DNA of 64,000 nucleotides from Listeria innocua (GTDB lineage Bacteria > Bacillota > Bacilli > Lactobacillales > Listeriaceae): NCBI RefSeq assembly GCF_028596125.1, contig NZ_CP117229.1, positions 1,782,001 to 1,846,000 on the forward strand. The letters run 5' to 3'. Below the pieces are notes generated by a model, which was not told the DNA's origin, searched no databases, and was given only the letters and a program-made list of their open reading frames with translations. Positions 8,534 through 18,840 of this stretch are shown here, piece by piece (the first letter of the stretch is position 1; the number at the start of each line of letters is the position of its first letter). Made by a program: the position numbers and the translations under genes.

Positions 8534-9190
8534 TTATTCGCCTACAATAGCTCGTAATTTGTCAATTGGCGTTTGACGATTTTTATTTCCATAAATATAA
8601 CTTCCAGCTACAAAAACATTTGCGCCGGCATCTCGACATAATTTCGCTGTTTCATGATCCACGCCGCCATCTACTTCGATTTCGATGTCTAAGCCTTTTT
8701 CATCCACGATTTTTTTGAAGGCAGAAATTTTTTCTAGTACCTCTGGAATAAATTTTTGTCCGCCAAAGCCTGGATTTACTGTCATAAATAAAACCATATC
8801 TAGTTCATTTAAAACATGTTGTAATACGTCAATTGGTGTTGCTGGATTTAGTACTGCACCTGCTTTTACTCCGTACGAACGGATGAGTTGTAATGTGCGG
8901 TGAAGATGCGTGCACGCTTCCACATGAACGGTAATATAATCCGCGCCTGCTTTTGCAAATTCAGGGATGTATGTATCAGGATTTTCAATCATTAAATGAA
9001 CATCAAGTGGTAGTTTTGTTTCCGGACGAATCGCTTTTACGACAGCAGGACCGAAAGTGATATTTGGAACGAAATGTCCGTCCATTACATCAACATGGAT
9101 ATAATCCGCGCCGTAATTTTCTACTTCTTTAATATCTCTTGCAAGATTTGCAAAGTCTGCACTTAAAATCGAAGGAGCTATTTTTCCCAT
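8534..9190 (-). CDS. rpe: Ribulose-phosphate 3-epimerase
   Basis: Interconverts ribulose-5-phosphate and xylulose-5-phosphate in the pentose phosphate pathway. 218 residues, full-length TIM barrel. APSILSADFANL, DVMDGHFVPNITFG (metal-binding His/Asp), MTVNPGFGGQKF and EVDGGV (phosphate-binding end) are diagnostic. It lies 2 bp after rsgA, so translation is probably coupled. Confidence 0.96.
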   Translation of the reverse strand: MGKIAPSILSADFANLARDIKEVENYGADYIHVDVMDGHFVPNITFGPAVVKAIRPETKLPLDVHLMIENPDTYIPEFAKAGADYITVHVEACTHLHRTLQLIRSYGVKAGAVLNPATPIDVLQHVLNELDMVLFMTVNPGFGGQKFIPEVLEKISAFKKIVDEKGLDIEIEVDGGVDHETAKLCRDAGANVFVAGSYIYGNKNRQTPIDKLRAIVGE

Positions 9191-9192
9191 TT

Positions 9193-10068
9193 TTAATACC
9201 TCGGCTTTCTGTTTTTTAATTCTTGTAAAATTTGGATGTAGTGTTTGTAGCGAAAATCGGCTATTTCATTTGCTTCAACAGCTGTTTTTACAGCGCAATT
9301 CGGCTCATTGTCATGCATGCAACCTCGGAATTTACAGCCACTACGACGATCTTCCATTTCTGGAAAACAAAATTGTAATGTTTCTGGTTGTAAATCATCC
9401 CACTCAATCGAGCTAAAGCCAGGCGTATCTGCTACAAAGCCATCACCAATTGGCATTAGTTCTACGTGTCTAGTCGTATGTTTACCACGTCCAAGTGAGT
9501 TCGATATTTCGGCCGTTTTTAAGGTTAAATCGCTATTTAAACTATTTAATAAAGTGGACTTACCTACACCCGATTGCCCGGCAATAACTGCTGTTTTTCC
9601 GCTAATGTAGTCTTTAATTGCTTCTTTATCTGGTTCATCATTAGTTACAAAAACGTCGTAGCCAATTGTTTCATATACCTCTTTATAAACCGCAATTTGT
9701 TCTTTTTCCGCATCTGTTGCTAAATCCATTTTACTAATACAAATAACAGGTTGGATGTCTTCTTTTTCGATTGCGACTAAGAAACGATCTGCCAGGTTTG
9801 TAGAAAAATCTGGTTCTACTGCCGAAAACACAAGAATCGCAATATCGATGTTTGCCACGGGAGGGCGAACTAGCGCATTCTCCCGTGATAACACATCTAA
9901 AATATAACCATCCGTCTTATTTTCTACTTGAAATTCTACGTCATCACCAACTAGCGGGGAAATATTTCGTTTTCTAAAATTTCCGCGCGCCCTACATTGG
10001 TATATTTTCCCTTCAGAGAATACATAGTAAAATCCGCTCAACGCTTTGATAATTTGTCCTTCCAGCAC
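9193..10068 (-). CDS. rsgA: Ribosome small subunit-dependent GTPase A
   Basis: A circularly permuted GTPase that helps late 30S maturation. G motifs occur in permuted order: G4 SKMDLA, G1 AGQSGVGKST, G3 DTPGFSS. An N-terminal OB domain precedes them and a zinc site CKFRGCMHDNEPNC follows. I chose the GTG at 10068 (MLEGQIIKALSGFYYV, 291 aa), which directly follows CGGAGGAAAT and fits the family N-terminus; the longer open frame to 10116 adds 16 residues that overlap the prkC end and have no family match. Located between prkC and rpe as in B. subtilis. Confidence 0.94.
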   Translation of the reverse strand: MLEGQIIKALSGFYYVFSEGKIYQCRARGNFRKRNISPLVGDDVEFQVENKTDGYILDVLSRENALVRPPVANIDIAILVFSAVEPDFSTNLADRFLVAIEKEDIQPVICISKMDLATDAEKEQIAVYKEVYETIGYDVFVTNDEPDKEAIKDYISGKTAVIAGQSGVGKSTLLNSLNSDLTLKTAEISNSLGRGKHTTRHVELMPIGDGFVADTPGFSSIEWDDLQPETLQFCFPEMEDRRSGCKFRGCMHDNEPNCAVKTAVEANEIADFRYKHYIQILQELKNRKPRY

Positions 10069-10087
10069 ATTTCCTCCGTTCTCTTTT

Positions 10088-12061
10088 TTAATTTGGATAA
10101 GGGACTGTACCTTCATCGATTACTTTATCGTCACTGATGATTTTGTAGCCTGCGCTAGAACCTTCTTCAATTTGGAAAGTCACTTCTACCGAGGTATTTT
10201 GGGTAATATTCATTTCTCGGTATGCGCTTGTCATACTATGATCTTTGTCTTGAATGTAAATTTGGACTTTCTGTGGTTGTGGATTTTCTTCATCGCTTGG
10301 TGTATAAGGGATGTTAAATGTTTTTGTAACTTCTTTAACTTGTTTTTCTTTTGGTCCAGCAGAAATAACGATTTCAATAGTATCGCCTGCATTTATTGCC
10401 GTTCCAGCTGATGGGGATTGCGAAATTACTTGCCCTTTTTCTACTGAGTTGGAGTTTTCTTCTTTACTCGAAACTTTGAGTCCAAGTGGTGAAGCATAAT
10501 CTTCTACAGCTGTTTTTGTATAGCCACGAAGGTCTTTAAGTGTAATCGGTTCTGCGCCTTTACTTACGACAAATTTTACATCTGTCGACTTAGCAACCAC
10601 TTCCGTTCCTTGAGTTGGTGTTTGGCTAATAATCATTCCTTTACCAACTTCAGAACTATATGCTTCTTCTGCAGAAATATTGTTGAAACCTTGCTGCTCT
10701 AGCAAAGTTTTAGTCTCAGAGTAGCTTCTACCAGTATAGTCTTCCATCGTAATTTTCTTAGAACCTATACTTACAAATAAATTGATTTTCGTGCCTTTTT
10801 CTTTCATTTCACCCGCTGATGGGTCCGTATTAATAACTTTGCCTTCTTCTACGTCATCGCTATTTTTTTCTGCTGTTTTACCAATAACAAAGCCATCTTT
10901 TTGCAGTAAGGCAATTGCTTGGTCTTCTGTTTTACCAGAAACATCAGGTACAGCGACTTCATCAGGACTTTTACCTAAAAGCCATAACAGTAAAATACCA
11001 ATAATGAAAAGAACGATTACGGAAGACACGATTAAAATAATCTTCTTTTTCTTGCTCATTTTTTTCTTCTTTTTACCTTTTTTATCGTCTACAGCTACTT
11101 CTTCTGCAGCTACTTTACCTTCTGGAACGATGGTTTTATCTAGATTTTGCATCGCTTCTTTTGTGGCGATGATTGGAATTGTTTTTGTGTCGCCATCATC
11201 ATCATTGGTTGGAAAAACGTATTTAGGTTCATTTAGACGATCTTTATTTAAGCAGGTTTGCAAATCTTTTTCCATTTCTTCTGCGTTTTGATAACGTAAA
11301 AATGGATCTTTTGCTGTTGCTTTAATAATAATGTTTTCTAAGCTTTGAGGAATTTCTGGGTTTTGGGCTCTTGCAGACGGAATTTCTGCTTGTAAATGTT
11401 TGATAGCGATTGAAACAGCCGATTCTCCGTCAAAAGGTACCTTCCCAGTTAGGAGTTCATATAAAACAATTCCGAGCGAATAGATGTCTGACTTTTGAGT
11501 TGCCATCCCACCGCGAGCCTGTTCTGGTGATAAGTAATGGACAGAGCCAAGTAAGGAATTCGTTTGGGTGATGGATGTTTCAGAAAGTGCCATCGCAATC
11601 CCAAAATCAGTAATTTTTACGACTCCATCATGATCAATTAAAATATTTTGTGGTTTTAAATCGCGATGAATAATGTGATGTTGATGTGCGATAGCTACTG
11701 CTGAAACGATTTGAAGCATGATGTCTACAGCTTTATCATAGCTAATTGGGTGATTTTCTTGGATATACTGTTTTAAATCCATCCCATCCACATGTTCCAT
11801 CACTATATAGTGTAAATCATTTTCTTCGCCAACATCGTACACACTAACAATGTTAGGATGCACTAAGCTAGTTGCTGATTGGGCTTCACGTTGAAACCTG
11901 CGAATAAGGTTGCTTTCATCCGCTAAATCAATCCGTAAAATTTTTACAGCTACATCGCGGTCAAGAATTATATCATGCGCAAGATAGACATTGGCCATTC
12001 CACCCCCGCCTATCGCATGTAAAATTTTGTATCGATCATTTAGTCGCTTACCAATCATCAT
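10088..12061 (-). CDS. prkC: PASTA-domain serine/threonine protein kinase PrkC
   Basis: Membrane Hanks-type kinase that senses peptidoglycan fragments or lipid II. The kinase domain spans residues about 10-270: glycine loop GGGGMANVY, Lys40, HRDLKPQN with catalytic Asp134, DFG 152-154. A lysine-rich juxtamembrane stretch (about 328-340) precedes one membrane segment (about 341-363). Three PASTA repeats span about 368-570 and a further extracellular beta-rich tail reaches residue 657. The ATG overlaps the prpC stop (ATGA), so kinase and phosphatase are translationally coupled. Confidence 0.96.
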   Translation of the reverse strand: MMIGKRLNDRYKILHAIGGGGMANVYLAHDIILDRDVAVKILRIDLADESNLIRRFQREAQSATSLVHPNIVSVYDVGEENDLHYIVMEHVDGMDLKQYIQENHPISYDKAVDIMLQIVSAVAIAHQHHIIHRDLKPQNILIDHDGVVKITDFGIAMALSETSITQTNSLLGSVHYLSPEQARGGMATQKSDIYSLGIVLYELLTGKVPFDGESAVSIAIKHLQAEIPSARAQNPEIPQSLENIIIKATAKDPFLRYQNAEEMEKDLQTCLNKDRLNEPKYVFPTNDDDGDTKTIPIIATKEAMQNLDKTIVPEGKVAAEEVAVDDKKGKKKKKMSKKKKIILIVSSVIVLFIIGILLLWLLGKSPDEVAVPDVSGKTEDQAIALLQKDGFVIGKTAEKNSDDVEEGKVINTDPSAGEMKEKGTKINLFVSIGSKKITMEDYTGRSYSETKTLLEQQGFNNISAEEAYSSEVGKGMIISQTPTQGTEVVAKSTDVKFVVSKGAEPITLKDLRGYTKTAVEDYASPLGLKVSSKEENSNSVEKGQVISQSPSAGTAINAGDTIEIVISAGPKEKQVKEVTKTFNIPYTPSDEENPQPQKVQIYIQDKDHSMTSAYREMNITQNTSVEVTFQIEEGSSAGYKIISDDKVIDEGTVPYPN

Positions 12062-12816
12062 GAAGCATCCCTCCCTTTCTGCATAAGATTTCTTTCTACT
12101 AACAACACAGTGATATTATCTTCTCCCCCGTAAGAATTCGCTTTTGTAATAAATACATCGGCTTTTTCAGAAAGAGTTCGTTTACTTTTTAAAATTTCTT
12201 CCATTTCAGCTTCTGGGACCATATTAGTCAAACCATCGGAACAAAGTAATAATGTATCGCTCGTTTGAAATGGTACTACAAATGTGTCTACTTCTACTTT
12301 TCCTTCTACGCCTAGTGCTCGTAAAAGAATGTTTTTCCGCGGATGATTCATCGCATCTTCTTTGCTGATTTCGCCGGTTCTTAGAAGTTCGTGTACAAGC
12401 GAGTGATCTTCTGTTAATTGACGCATTACATCATTTTGAAGTAAATAACCTCGGCTATCCCCTACATTGGCGATAACTACTTGTGACTGAGCCATAATTG
12501 CTGCAACAAGGGTTGTCCCCATACCATTTAGATCCATTTCACTTTCCGCGTAAAGTACAATTTCTTTATTGACTTCTTGGATTGTTTTTTGAAGCCATGT
12601 TTCAATTTCTTCTGCGGTTAAAAGAGCGGTCGTTTCTTTCCACGCGTCGCTAAGTAGACGAACTGCCATTTCGCTCGCAACATCTCCTGCGCGGTGCCCC
12701 CCCATACCGTCTGCAACAATGACAATCGGCTGCTTATCTTTGTTTTCAAATACGCCGCCATTGTCTTCATTATGATGTCTTATTCTGCCTCTGTCTGTTC
12801 TAAATTCTGCATGCAT
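12058..12816 (-). CDS. prpC: PP2C-type protein phosphatase, partner of PrkC
   Basis: Metal-dependent Ser/Thr phosphatase that reverses PrkC phosphorylation (called stp in Listeria). 252 residues with all PP2C motifs: RHHNEDNGG, VADGMGGHRAGD, NVGDSRGYLL, DHSLVHELLRTGEI, CSDGLTNMV and GGEDNITVLLV, which supply the metal-binding aspartates. Cytosolic, no membrane segment. Overlaps prkC by 4 nt and lies 14 bp after rsmB. Confidence 0.96.
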   Translation of the reverse strand: MHAEFRTDRGRIRHHNEDNGGVFENKDKQPIVIVADGMGGHRAGDVASEMAVRLLSDAWKETTALLTAEEIETWLQKTIQEVNKEIVLYAESEMDLNGMGTTLVAAIMAQSQVVIANVGDSRGYLLQNDVMRQLTEDHSLVHELLRTGEISKEDAMNHPRKNILLRALGVEGKVEVDTFVVPFQTSDTLLLCSDGLTNMVPEAEMEEILKSKRTLSEKADVFITKANSYGGEDNITVLLVERNLMQKGRDAS

Positions 12817-12830
12817 TTATACGCACCTCA

Positions 12831-14171
12831 CTATTTTTCAGGACTCACTTTTCTTAAGCTGGAAACAAAGAATCCATCGCTTCCGATATCTGTTGGTAAA
12901 AGTTGTACAAAATCGTCCTTCTTAATTTGTGCCAATTTTTCAGGAAGTACTACAGGTTCTAGTGCAAATTCTGGATGTTTTTCTAGGAATGCGCGCAAGA
13001 CTGTTTCGTTTTCTTCCTTGTCAATGGTACAAGTACTATAAACTAATATACCATTTTCTTTTACTAATTGGCTAACATCATCTAAAATTGCTAGTTGAAT
13101 TTCTGCTAATTTATGAATATCTTTTTCTGTTTTTGCGTATTTAATATCTGGTTTTCTACGAAGAACACCAAATCCTGAACACGGCGCATCAACTAAAATA
13201 CGGTCAAACGTTTCTGGTTCAAACATCGTGCTTGCGGTTCTCGCATCTAAATGAGCTGTACGAATATTTAAAAGTTGTAATCTTTTGGCGGCTTGATCAA
13301 TGAGTTTGGTTTTCTTTTCATGAATATCAAGTGCATGAACCATTCCAGTGCCATGCATTTTTTCAGCTATATGGGTTGTTTTTCCGCCTGGCGCTGCACA
13401 AGCATCTAGTACGGTTAAATTGTCTTCTAGTTGAAGCGCATAAGCTACGAGCATCGAACTTTCGTCTTGAATGCTACATTTGCCGTCTTTATAAGCTTTT
13501 GTTTCAGCTACAGACCCTTTTTCAACGAGTAAAGCTTCATCGATAAATTCGTTGCGAGTAACAGTGATACCTTGGTCATTTAATTCTTTGATTAGCTGCT
13601 CGGCGCGAATTTCCGTTTGGTTCACGCGTATACTTTGATGCGGGGCTACTAAGAATGCCAGACCAATTTCACGTAGTTTTTCGAGACCATATTGATCAGC
13701 CCATCTTCTCGCTAACCATTCCGGCAAGCTTGTTTCGACAGCGATTTTTTGTACTGGGTCTTTAATTAAATCAATACTTGGTACGCCTTTACGGATAACA
13801 TTTCGTAATACCCCATTGACAAATTTCGTCACGCCTTGATGTCCAAGGTCTTTAGCAATATCGCCTGCTTCATTTAAAATCGCGTGTTCTGGAACTTTAT
13901 CTAAAAAGGTTAGTTGGTAAACGGACATTCTTAATAGATTTTTCACCCAGTTATCTGGTTCTTTGTTTAGAAACGGCGCTAAGTAATAATCAAGTGTGAT
14001 TTTGCGCTGTGTGGTTCCGTATACTAATTCTGTTAAAAGTCCTTTATCAAGCGGGTTTAACTTCTGTTTTTTTAGCGCGTCGTTAATTAATAGATGGCTG
14101 TATGATTGATTGTTTTCGATTTTAATGATGAGTTCTAATGCAATTGCACGAACTGTTTTTTGTTTTTTCAT
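12831..14171 (-). CDS. rsmB: 16S rRNA (cytosine-967-C5)-methyltransferase
   Basis: Methylates C967 of 16S rRNA with S-adenosylmethionine. 446 residues: an N-terminal NusB-like RNA-binding domain (about 1-135) and a C-terminal Rossmann methyltransferase. LDACAAPGGKTTHIAE is the SAM loop. DAPCSGFGVLRRKPDIKY and STCTIDKEENE hold the two conserved cysteines of the RNA m5C family. The ATG immediately follows the fmt stop codon. Confidence 0.96.
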   Translation of the reverse strand: MKKQKTVRAIALELIIKIENNQSYSHLLINDALKKQKLNPLDKGLLTELVYGTTQRKITLDYYLAPFLNKEPDNWVKNLLRMSVYQLTFLDKVPEHAILNEAGDIAKDLGHQGVTKFVNGVLRNVIRKGVPSIDLIKDPVQKIAVETSLPEWLARRWADQYGLEKLREIGLAFLVAPHQSIRVNQTEIRAEQLIKELNDQGITVTRNEFIDEALLVEKGSVAETKAYKDGKCSIQDESSMLVAYALQLEDNLTVLDACAAPGGKTTHIAEKMHGTGMVHALDIHEKKTKLIDQAAKRLQLLNIRTAHLDARTASTMFEPETFDRILVDAPCSGFGVLRRKPDIKYAKTEKDIHKLAEIQLAILDDVSQLVKENGILVYSTCTIDKEENETVLRAFLEKHPEFALEPVVLPEKLAQIKKDDFVQLLPTDIGSDGFFVSSLRKVSPEK

Positions 14172-15110
14172 TTATTCACCAAACCTTGTCGTCTTGCTTA
14201 GATTTCTGCCAGCACCAGACATGAATGAATGGATATCCATTTTCGGTTTTCCAGCTGGTTGGATTACTGTTGGGACAATAAGTGTGCCGTCACCTGCTAC
14301 GATTTTGAGCGTTGATTTATCTGTTAAAATCGTGCCCGGTTCGCCGCTTGTTTTTGTATCTTCAAACGTTGCTTCCCAAATTTTAAAAGGTTTTTCTTCA
14401 AGTGTCGTATAAGCAACTGGCCAAGGCGAAAGTCCACGAATTTGGTTAAAAATCGTCCGTCCTGGTTTTGTCCAATTTATTTTCTCTTGCTCTCTAGAAA
14501 TATTTCGCGCGAAAGTTACTTTTTCTGGATTTTGTGCTACAGCGGTAATTTTTCCCGCTAAAAAGTCAGGTAATGTATCCATTAATAATTCTGCACCAAG
14601 CTTGCTTAATTTATCAAACATAGTACCAGTGTTATCTTCCTCTGTAATAGGAATTTTGCGCTGACTTATCATATCACCCGCATCCAATTTTTCAACCATA
14701 TACATAATCGTCACGCCGGTTTCTGTTTTTCCGTCAAGCAGTGCATAATGGACCGGAGCCCCGCCACGATATTCTGGTAAAAGTGATGCGTGGACATTAA
14801 TCGCGCCATGCTTAGGTGATTCAAGCAGGTTATTGGGTAGAATTTGACCGTATGCGGCTGTTACTAGTAAATCTGCTTCTAATGAAATAAGTTCTTCTAG
14901 CTCGCTAGATGTGCGTAATTTTTCTGGTTGATAAACTGGAATCCCTAATTCCAAAGCGGCTTTTTTTACAGGCGGCGGGGTTAAAATTCGTTTGCGTCCA
15001 ACTGGTCGGTCTGGCTGTGTGACAACTGCAATCACATCATATGCTCTAGCTAATTGTTCTAAAACTGGGACAGAGAATGCAGGTGTTCCCATAAAAATAA
15101 TTTTTGTCAT
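14172..15110 (-). CDS. fmt: Methionyl-tRNA formyltransferase
   Basis: Formylates initiator Met-tRNA using 10-formyl-tetrahydrofolate. 312 residues, full length. MTKIIFMGTPAFSVPVL opens the catalytic domain. HASLLPEYRGGAPVHYAL carries the active-site His region; the C-terminal OB domain follows. 13 bp after priA. A def gene is not adjacent in this window. Confidence 0.96.
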   Translation of the reverse strand: MTKIIFMGTPAFSVPVLEQLARAYDVIAVVTQPDRPVGRKRILTPPPVKKAALELGIPVYQPEKLRTSSELEELISLEADLLVTAAYGQILPNNLLESPKHGAINVHASLLPEYRGGAPVHYALLDGKTETGVTIMYMVEKLDAGDMISQRKIPITEEDNTGTMFDKLSKLGAELLMDTLPDFLAGKITAVAQNPEKVTFARNISREQEKINWTKPGRTIFNQIRGLSPWPVAYTTLEEKPFKIWEATFEDTKTSGEPGTILTDKSTLKIVAGDGTLIVPTVIQPAGKPKMDIHSFMSGAGRNLSKTTRFGE

Positions 15111-15123
15111 CGGTTTACTCCTT

Positions 15124-17517
15124 TTACATTAATACGTATGGTTGTACGTCAATCGTTATCGTTAAGCCTTTTTGTTGGTCTTTTTGGTAATGGGTGATGA
15201 GTGTTTTGAGTTCTATTTTTAAGTTGGGTTCAATTTTATATTTAATAATACATTGGTAACGATATTTGTTTTTAATTCGGGTAATAGTGCTTGGTACTGG
15301 GCCAAGAATAACGGCATCAGGACCTAACTTTCCTCGTAAAAACTGCGCCATTTCTTGAATTGTTCGAATGGCTTTCATTTCATTTTCATCGCTGACATTA
15401 ATCATCGTTAAGTAATAAAATGGTGGATAAGAACCCATTTTCCTGAGCTTCATCTCGTGGTTATAAAAGCCGATAAAGTCATGTTGTTTGGCAAATTCAA
15501 TGCTGTAATGCTCTGGGTTATAGCTTTGGACAACTACTTCGCCAGTTCGCTCATGGCGCCCTGCCCGGCCACTTACTTGGGTGAGCAATTGAAAAGTTCG
15601 TTCTGAGGCACGAAAATCTGGCAAATGAAGCATGGTGTCCGCATTTAATACGCCAACTAACGTAATATCAGGAAAATCTAGCCCCTTAGCAATCATTTGT
15701 GTTCCTAGTAAAATATCCGCTTCATGGTTACGAAAGCTTTTGAGTAATTTTTCATGGGCGCCTTTTGTTCTTGTTGTATCTACATCCATTCGGATCACAC
15801 GAGCTTCTGGAATCAGCTTCGTTAGGCTTTCTTCTACTTTTTGAGTACCTGTTCCAAAATAACGGATATGTTCGCCTTCACAGCTAGGACAATGCTTAGG
15901 GACACGTTCTTCATGACCACAGTAGTGACATTTCATTTGGTTGCTAGACTGGTGATAAGTGAGTGAAATATCACAGTTAGGACATTCGACAACATAACCA
16001 CAATCACGACACATTACAAAAGAAGAGTAACCACGACGATTTAGCATTAAAACGGTTTGTTCTTTTTTGGCAATTCGGTCTTTAATTTTCTCTAACAATT
16101 CAGTCGAAAATTCAGTGCGGTTTTCTTTACGCAATTCTTCGCGCATATCCACAACCCGAACTTCCGGCATTGCACGATCATTCACTCGGCTAGGGAGTTC
16201 AATCAATGTATAAACGCCCTTTTTCGCTCTAGCAAAAGATTCAAGAGATGGTGTGGCACTCCCAAGAACGACTGGACATTGGTACTTTTCTGCGCGCCAA
16301 ATCGCTACGTCTCTTGCATGATAGCGCGGATTATCTTCTTGTTTATAACTTGCTTCGTGCTCTTCATCAATAATAATTATTCCTAAATTTTCAAATGGTG
16401 CAAACACAGCGGAACGAGCGCCAACGACAACACGTGCTTCTTTCCGTTCGATTTTACGCCATTCATCGTATTTTTCTCCGGAAGAAAGGGCACTGTGGAG
16501 TACTGCAACTTCACTACCAAAGCGACTTTTAAAACGTTCTACCATTTGCGGTGTAAGGGAAATTTCTGGCACTAAAACGATAGCTTCTTTACCTTCTTTT
16601 AGTTTTGCTTCAATTGTTTGTAAATAGATTTCGGTTTTTCCGCTTCCGGTGACGCCGTGTATTAAGAAGGTTTCTTGCTCGGTTGCTGCAATGATTTTCT
16701 CACAGGCTAACGCTTGATCTGGTAGCAACTGGAGCGACTCACTTTTTTCAAATTGGTGATTTTCGTAAGGGTCGCGTGAAATGATTTTTTCTTGGATAGT
16801 GAGTATATTTAAATCTACTAATTTTTTTATTGTTGCATCGGTTGTTTCTGCTTGTTTTTTTAGTTCTGCAGCGGCAATTTCGGTTCCTTCAAATGCTTGA
16901 AAAAATGCTAATACACGTGATTGTGCTTTGGCGTTTTTAGGCATATCTTCTATTATTTCAGCTAATTGGTGCGGTGCCTTTAAACAGCTAACGACACGAA
17001 CTTTTTTGCTTGTAATTTTATTTTTCACTTGGTAGACAACTTCCACGCTACCTTCTCTTACCCATCTGCCAATTTCTTTGAGTAAGCCGCGCGACTCTGC
17101 TACTTTCCAATCAAGTGTTTCATAACCTTCGAATAATCGTTCTAGCGCTTCATTTTCTTCATCTAAACGCAAAAAATATTTTTCATACTTCGCCCGTAGT
17201 GCAGCTGGTAACATGGCTTGATAAGCAGAAACGCGAAAACTAAGGGTATCCTCCGCTAACCAATCTCCTAGTTCCATCAATTCCTCGTTTAATACAGGCG
17301 CTAAATCCATGACTGCCTCAATACCTTTTAATTTCGGATTTTCTTCTGTTTCGCCAAGAGAAATGACAAAGCCTTGTATTTTACGATTTCCAAATGGGAC
17401 ACTCACTCGCATACCAGGACGAATAAGATCTTCTAAATCTTCTGGAATAAAGTAATCAAATGGACGATCCACTTGCATGGCTGGAACGTCCACAATAACT
17501 TTTGCTATATTAATCAT
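15124..17517 (-). CDS. priA: Primosomal protein N', replication restart helicase PriA
   Basis: Recognises stalled forks and reloads the replicative helicase. 797 residues: N-terminal 3'BD and winged-helix domains, then a superfamily 2 helicase with HGVTGSGKTEIYL (Walker A), IIDEEHEASYKQ (DEEH) and GSATPSLES. Between the motor lobes is a zinc region with cysteine pairs CRDCGYVVECPNC and CHYCG...HCPSC. Lies 4 bp after coaBC. Confidence 0.96.
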   Translation of the reverse strand: MINIAKVIVDVPAMQVDRPFDYFIPEDLEDLIRPGMRVSVPFGNRKIQGFVISLGETEENPKLKGIEAVMDLAPVLNEELMELGDWLAEDTLSFRVSAYQAMLPAALRAKYEKYFLRLDEENEALERLFEGYETLDWKVAESRGLLKEIGRWVREGSVEVVYQVKNKITSKKVRVVSCLKAPHQLAEIIEDMPKNAKAQSRVLAFFQAFEGTEIAAAELKKQAETTDATIKKLVDLNILTIQEKIISRDPYENHQFEKSESLQLLPDQALACEKIIAATEQETFLIHGVTGSGKTEIYLQTIEAKLKEGKEAIVLVPEISLTPQMVERFKSRFGSEVAVLHSALSSGEKYDEWRKIERKEARVVVGARSAVFAPFENLGIIIIDEEHEASYKQEDNPRYHARDVAIWRAEKYQCPVVLGSATPSLESFARAKKGVYTLIELPSRVNDRAMPEVRVVDMREELRKENRTEFSTELLEKIKDRIAKKEQTVLMLNRRGYSSFVMCRDCGYVVECPNCDISLTYHQSSNQMKCHYCGHEERVPKHCPSCEGEHIRYFGTGTQKVEESLTKLIPEARVIRMDVDTTRTKGAHEKLLKSFRNHEADILLGTQMIAKGLDFPDITLVGVLNADTMLHLPDFRASERTFQLLTQVSGRAGRHERTGEVVVQSYNPEHYSIEFAKQHDFIGFYNHEMKLRKMGSYPPFYYLTMINVSDENEMKAIRTIQEMAQFLRGKLGPDAVILGPVPSTITRIKNKYRYQCIIKYKIEPNLKIELKTLITHYQKDQQKGLTITIDVQPYVLM

Positions 17518-17521
17518 TCGT

Positions 17522-18721
17522 TCACTTCCTTAAAAAGTTAGCGGCTTCTTCGATGATATGTTCTGCAACTTCTTTTTTGTCTAGTAACGGTAATGCCTCA
17601 TTCGATCCATCTTTTCGGTAAAAAGTGACAATATTGGTATCTCCTGAAAAACCTGCGCCTGCCTCGCTAATATTATTTGCGACAATCATATCGGCATTTT
17701 TGGACGTGAGTTTTTTAAGTGCATTTGTTTCTAGGTTTTCTGTTTCAGCAGCAAAGCCAATTACTACTTGGTCAGCTGTTTTATTTTGGCCGATTTCAAG
17801 TAAAATGTCTTTTGTTCGTTTCATTTCAATTGTAAAATCGCCTGGTTGTTTTTTGATTTTTTGCTCTGAAACATTTGCTGGCGTGTAATCTGCTACGGCT
17901 GCTGTCATCACGAAAATATGCTGTTCGGCTTTACGTTCTAAAACAGCTTGATACATCTCATCCGCCGATTCAACATATACCGCTTCTACGCCTGGCGGTA
18001 CGGGTAGTGTTTTGCTTGTCGTAATAAGCGTTACATTTGCACCGTGACGTGCTGCTGACTCAGCTATACTAAAGCCCATTTTCCCTGTAGAATGATTTGT
18101 AAAGTATCGTACTGGATCTAATTTTTCGCGAGTCGCGCCAGCTGTTACGAGTACTTTTTTGCCTTGAAGTAGGTCTTTATCTTCTTGAAAAAATTCCGCA
18201 ATACGGAGAACGATTTTTTCGGGTTCTTCGAGGCGACCTCGGCCAACATAGCCACATGCCAAGTAACCTTCTTCTGGTTCAATAAAACGGACGCCATCTG
18301 CATATAGTCTGTTAATGTTTCGAATAACTGCTGGATGTTGAATCATATGGACGTTCATTGCTGGTGCAACCCAAACCGGCGCTTCTGTAGCAAGAATAGT
18401 TGTTGTTACCATATCATCAGCAATACCATTTGCCATTTTACCAATCAGATTTGCTGTTGCTGGTGCGACAATTACTAAATCAGCCCAGTCAGCTAAATCA
18501 ATATGTGCAACCACACTAGATTTTTTTTCGTCAAAGGTGTCGGTATATACATCATTTTTGGATAATACTTGAAACGAAAGCGGTGGAACAAATTCTTGTG
18601 CGTGCTCGGTCATCATGACTTTAACGTTTGCACCTGCTTGCGTTAATTTACTTGTAAGTGCGACTGCTTTATAGACAGCAATGCCACCTGACACTGCGAG
18701 TAAAATATTTTTTCCTTGCAT
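17522..18721 (-). CDS. coaBC: Bifunctional phosphopantothenoylcysteine decarboxylase / phosphopantothenate-cysteine ligase
   Basis: Two consecutive steps of coenzyme A synthesis. 399 residues. The N-terminal CoaC half (about 1-185) is a flavoprotein: LAVSGGIAVYKAV, PAMNVHM, and ACGYVGRGRL with the catalytic Cys. The C-terminal CoaB half carries VTAGATREKLDPVRY, NHSTGKMG and MTAAVADYTP. First gene of the nine-gene operon ending at thiN; a promoter lies 42 bp upstream. Confidence 0.95.
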   Translation of the reverse strand: MQGKNILLAVSGGIAVYKAVALTSKLTQAGANVKVMMTEHAQEFVPPLSFQVLSKNDVYTDTFDEKKSSVVAHIDLADWADLVIVAPATANLIGKMANGIADDMVTTTILATEAPVWVAPAMNVHMIQHPAVIRNINRLYADGVRFIEPEEGYLACGYVGRGRLEEPEKIVLRIAEFFQEDKDLLQGKKVLVTAGATREKLDPVRYFTNHSTGKMGFSIAESAARHGANVTLITTSKTLPVPPGVEAVYVESADEMYQAVLERKAEQHIFVMTAAVADYTPANVSEQKIKKQPGDFTIEMKRTKDILLEIGQNKTADQVVIGFAAETENLETNALKKLTSKNADMIVANNISEAGAGFSGDTNIVTFYRKDGSNEALPLLDKKEVAEHIIEEAANFLRK

Positions 18722-18762
18722 CGATAAGTCACCTCATTTTATTATAAAAAATCATTAGTTCT

Positions 18763-18790
18763 ATTATACCTTAAATTAAGGCAGGACAAA
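18763..18790 (-). promoter_or_regulatory. Promoter of the coaBC-thiN operon
   Basis: Minus strand TTTGTC (18785-18790), 16-bp spacer, consensus TATAAT (18763-18768). It lies between the rpoZ terminator and coaBC. Confidence 0.65.
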
Positions 18791-18840
18791 ACCATGAAGA
18801 AACTAGATTTCTGCTTATTTTTATGATAAGTCCAGCTAAC

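Noticed and set aside
10782-11291. 169-codon open frame on the plus strand inside prkC
   Set aside because: It is antisense to the PrkC transmembrane/PASTA region, has no ribosome site or family motif and mirrors the coding frame of a certain gene.
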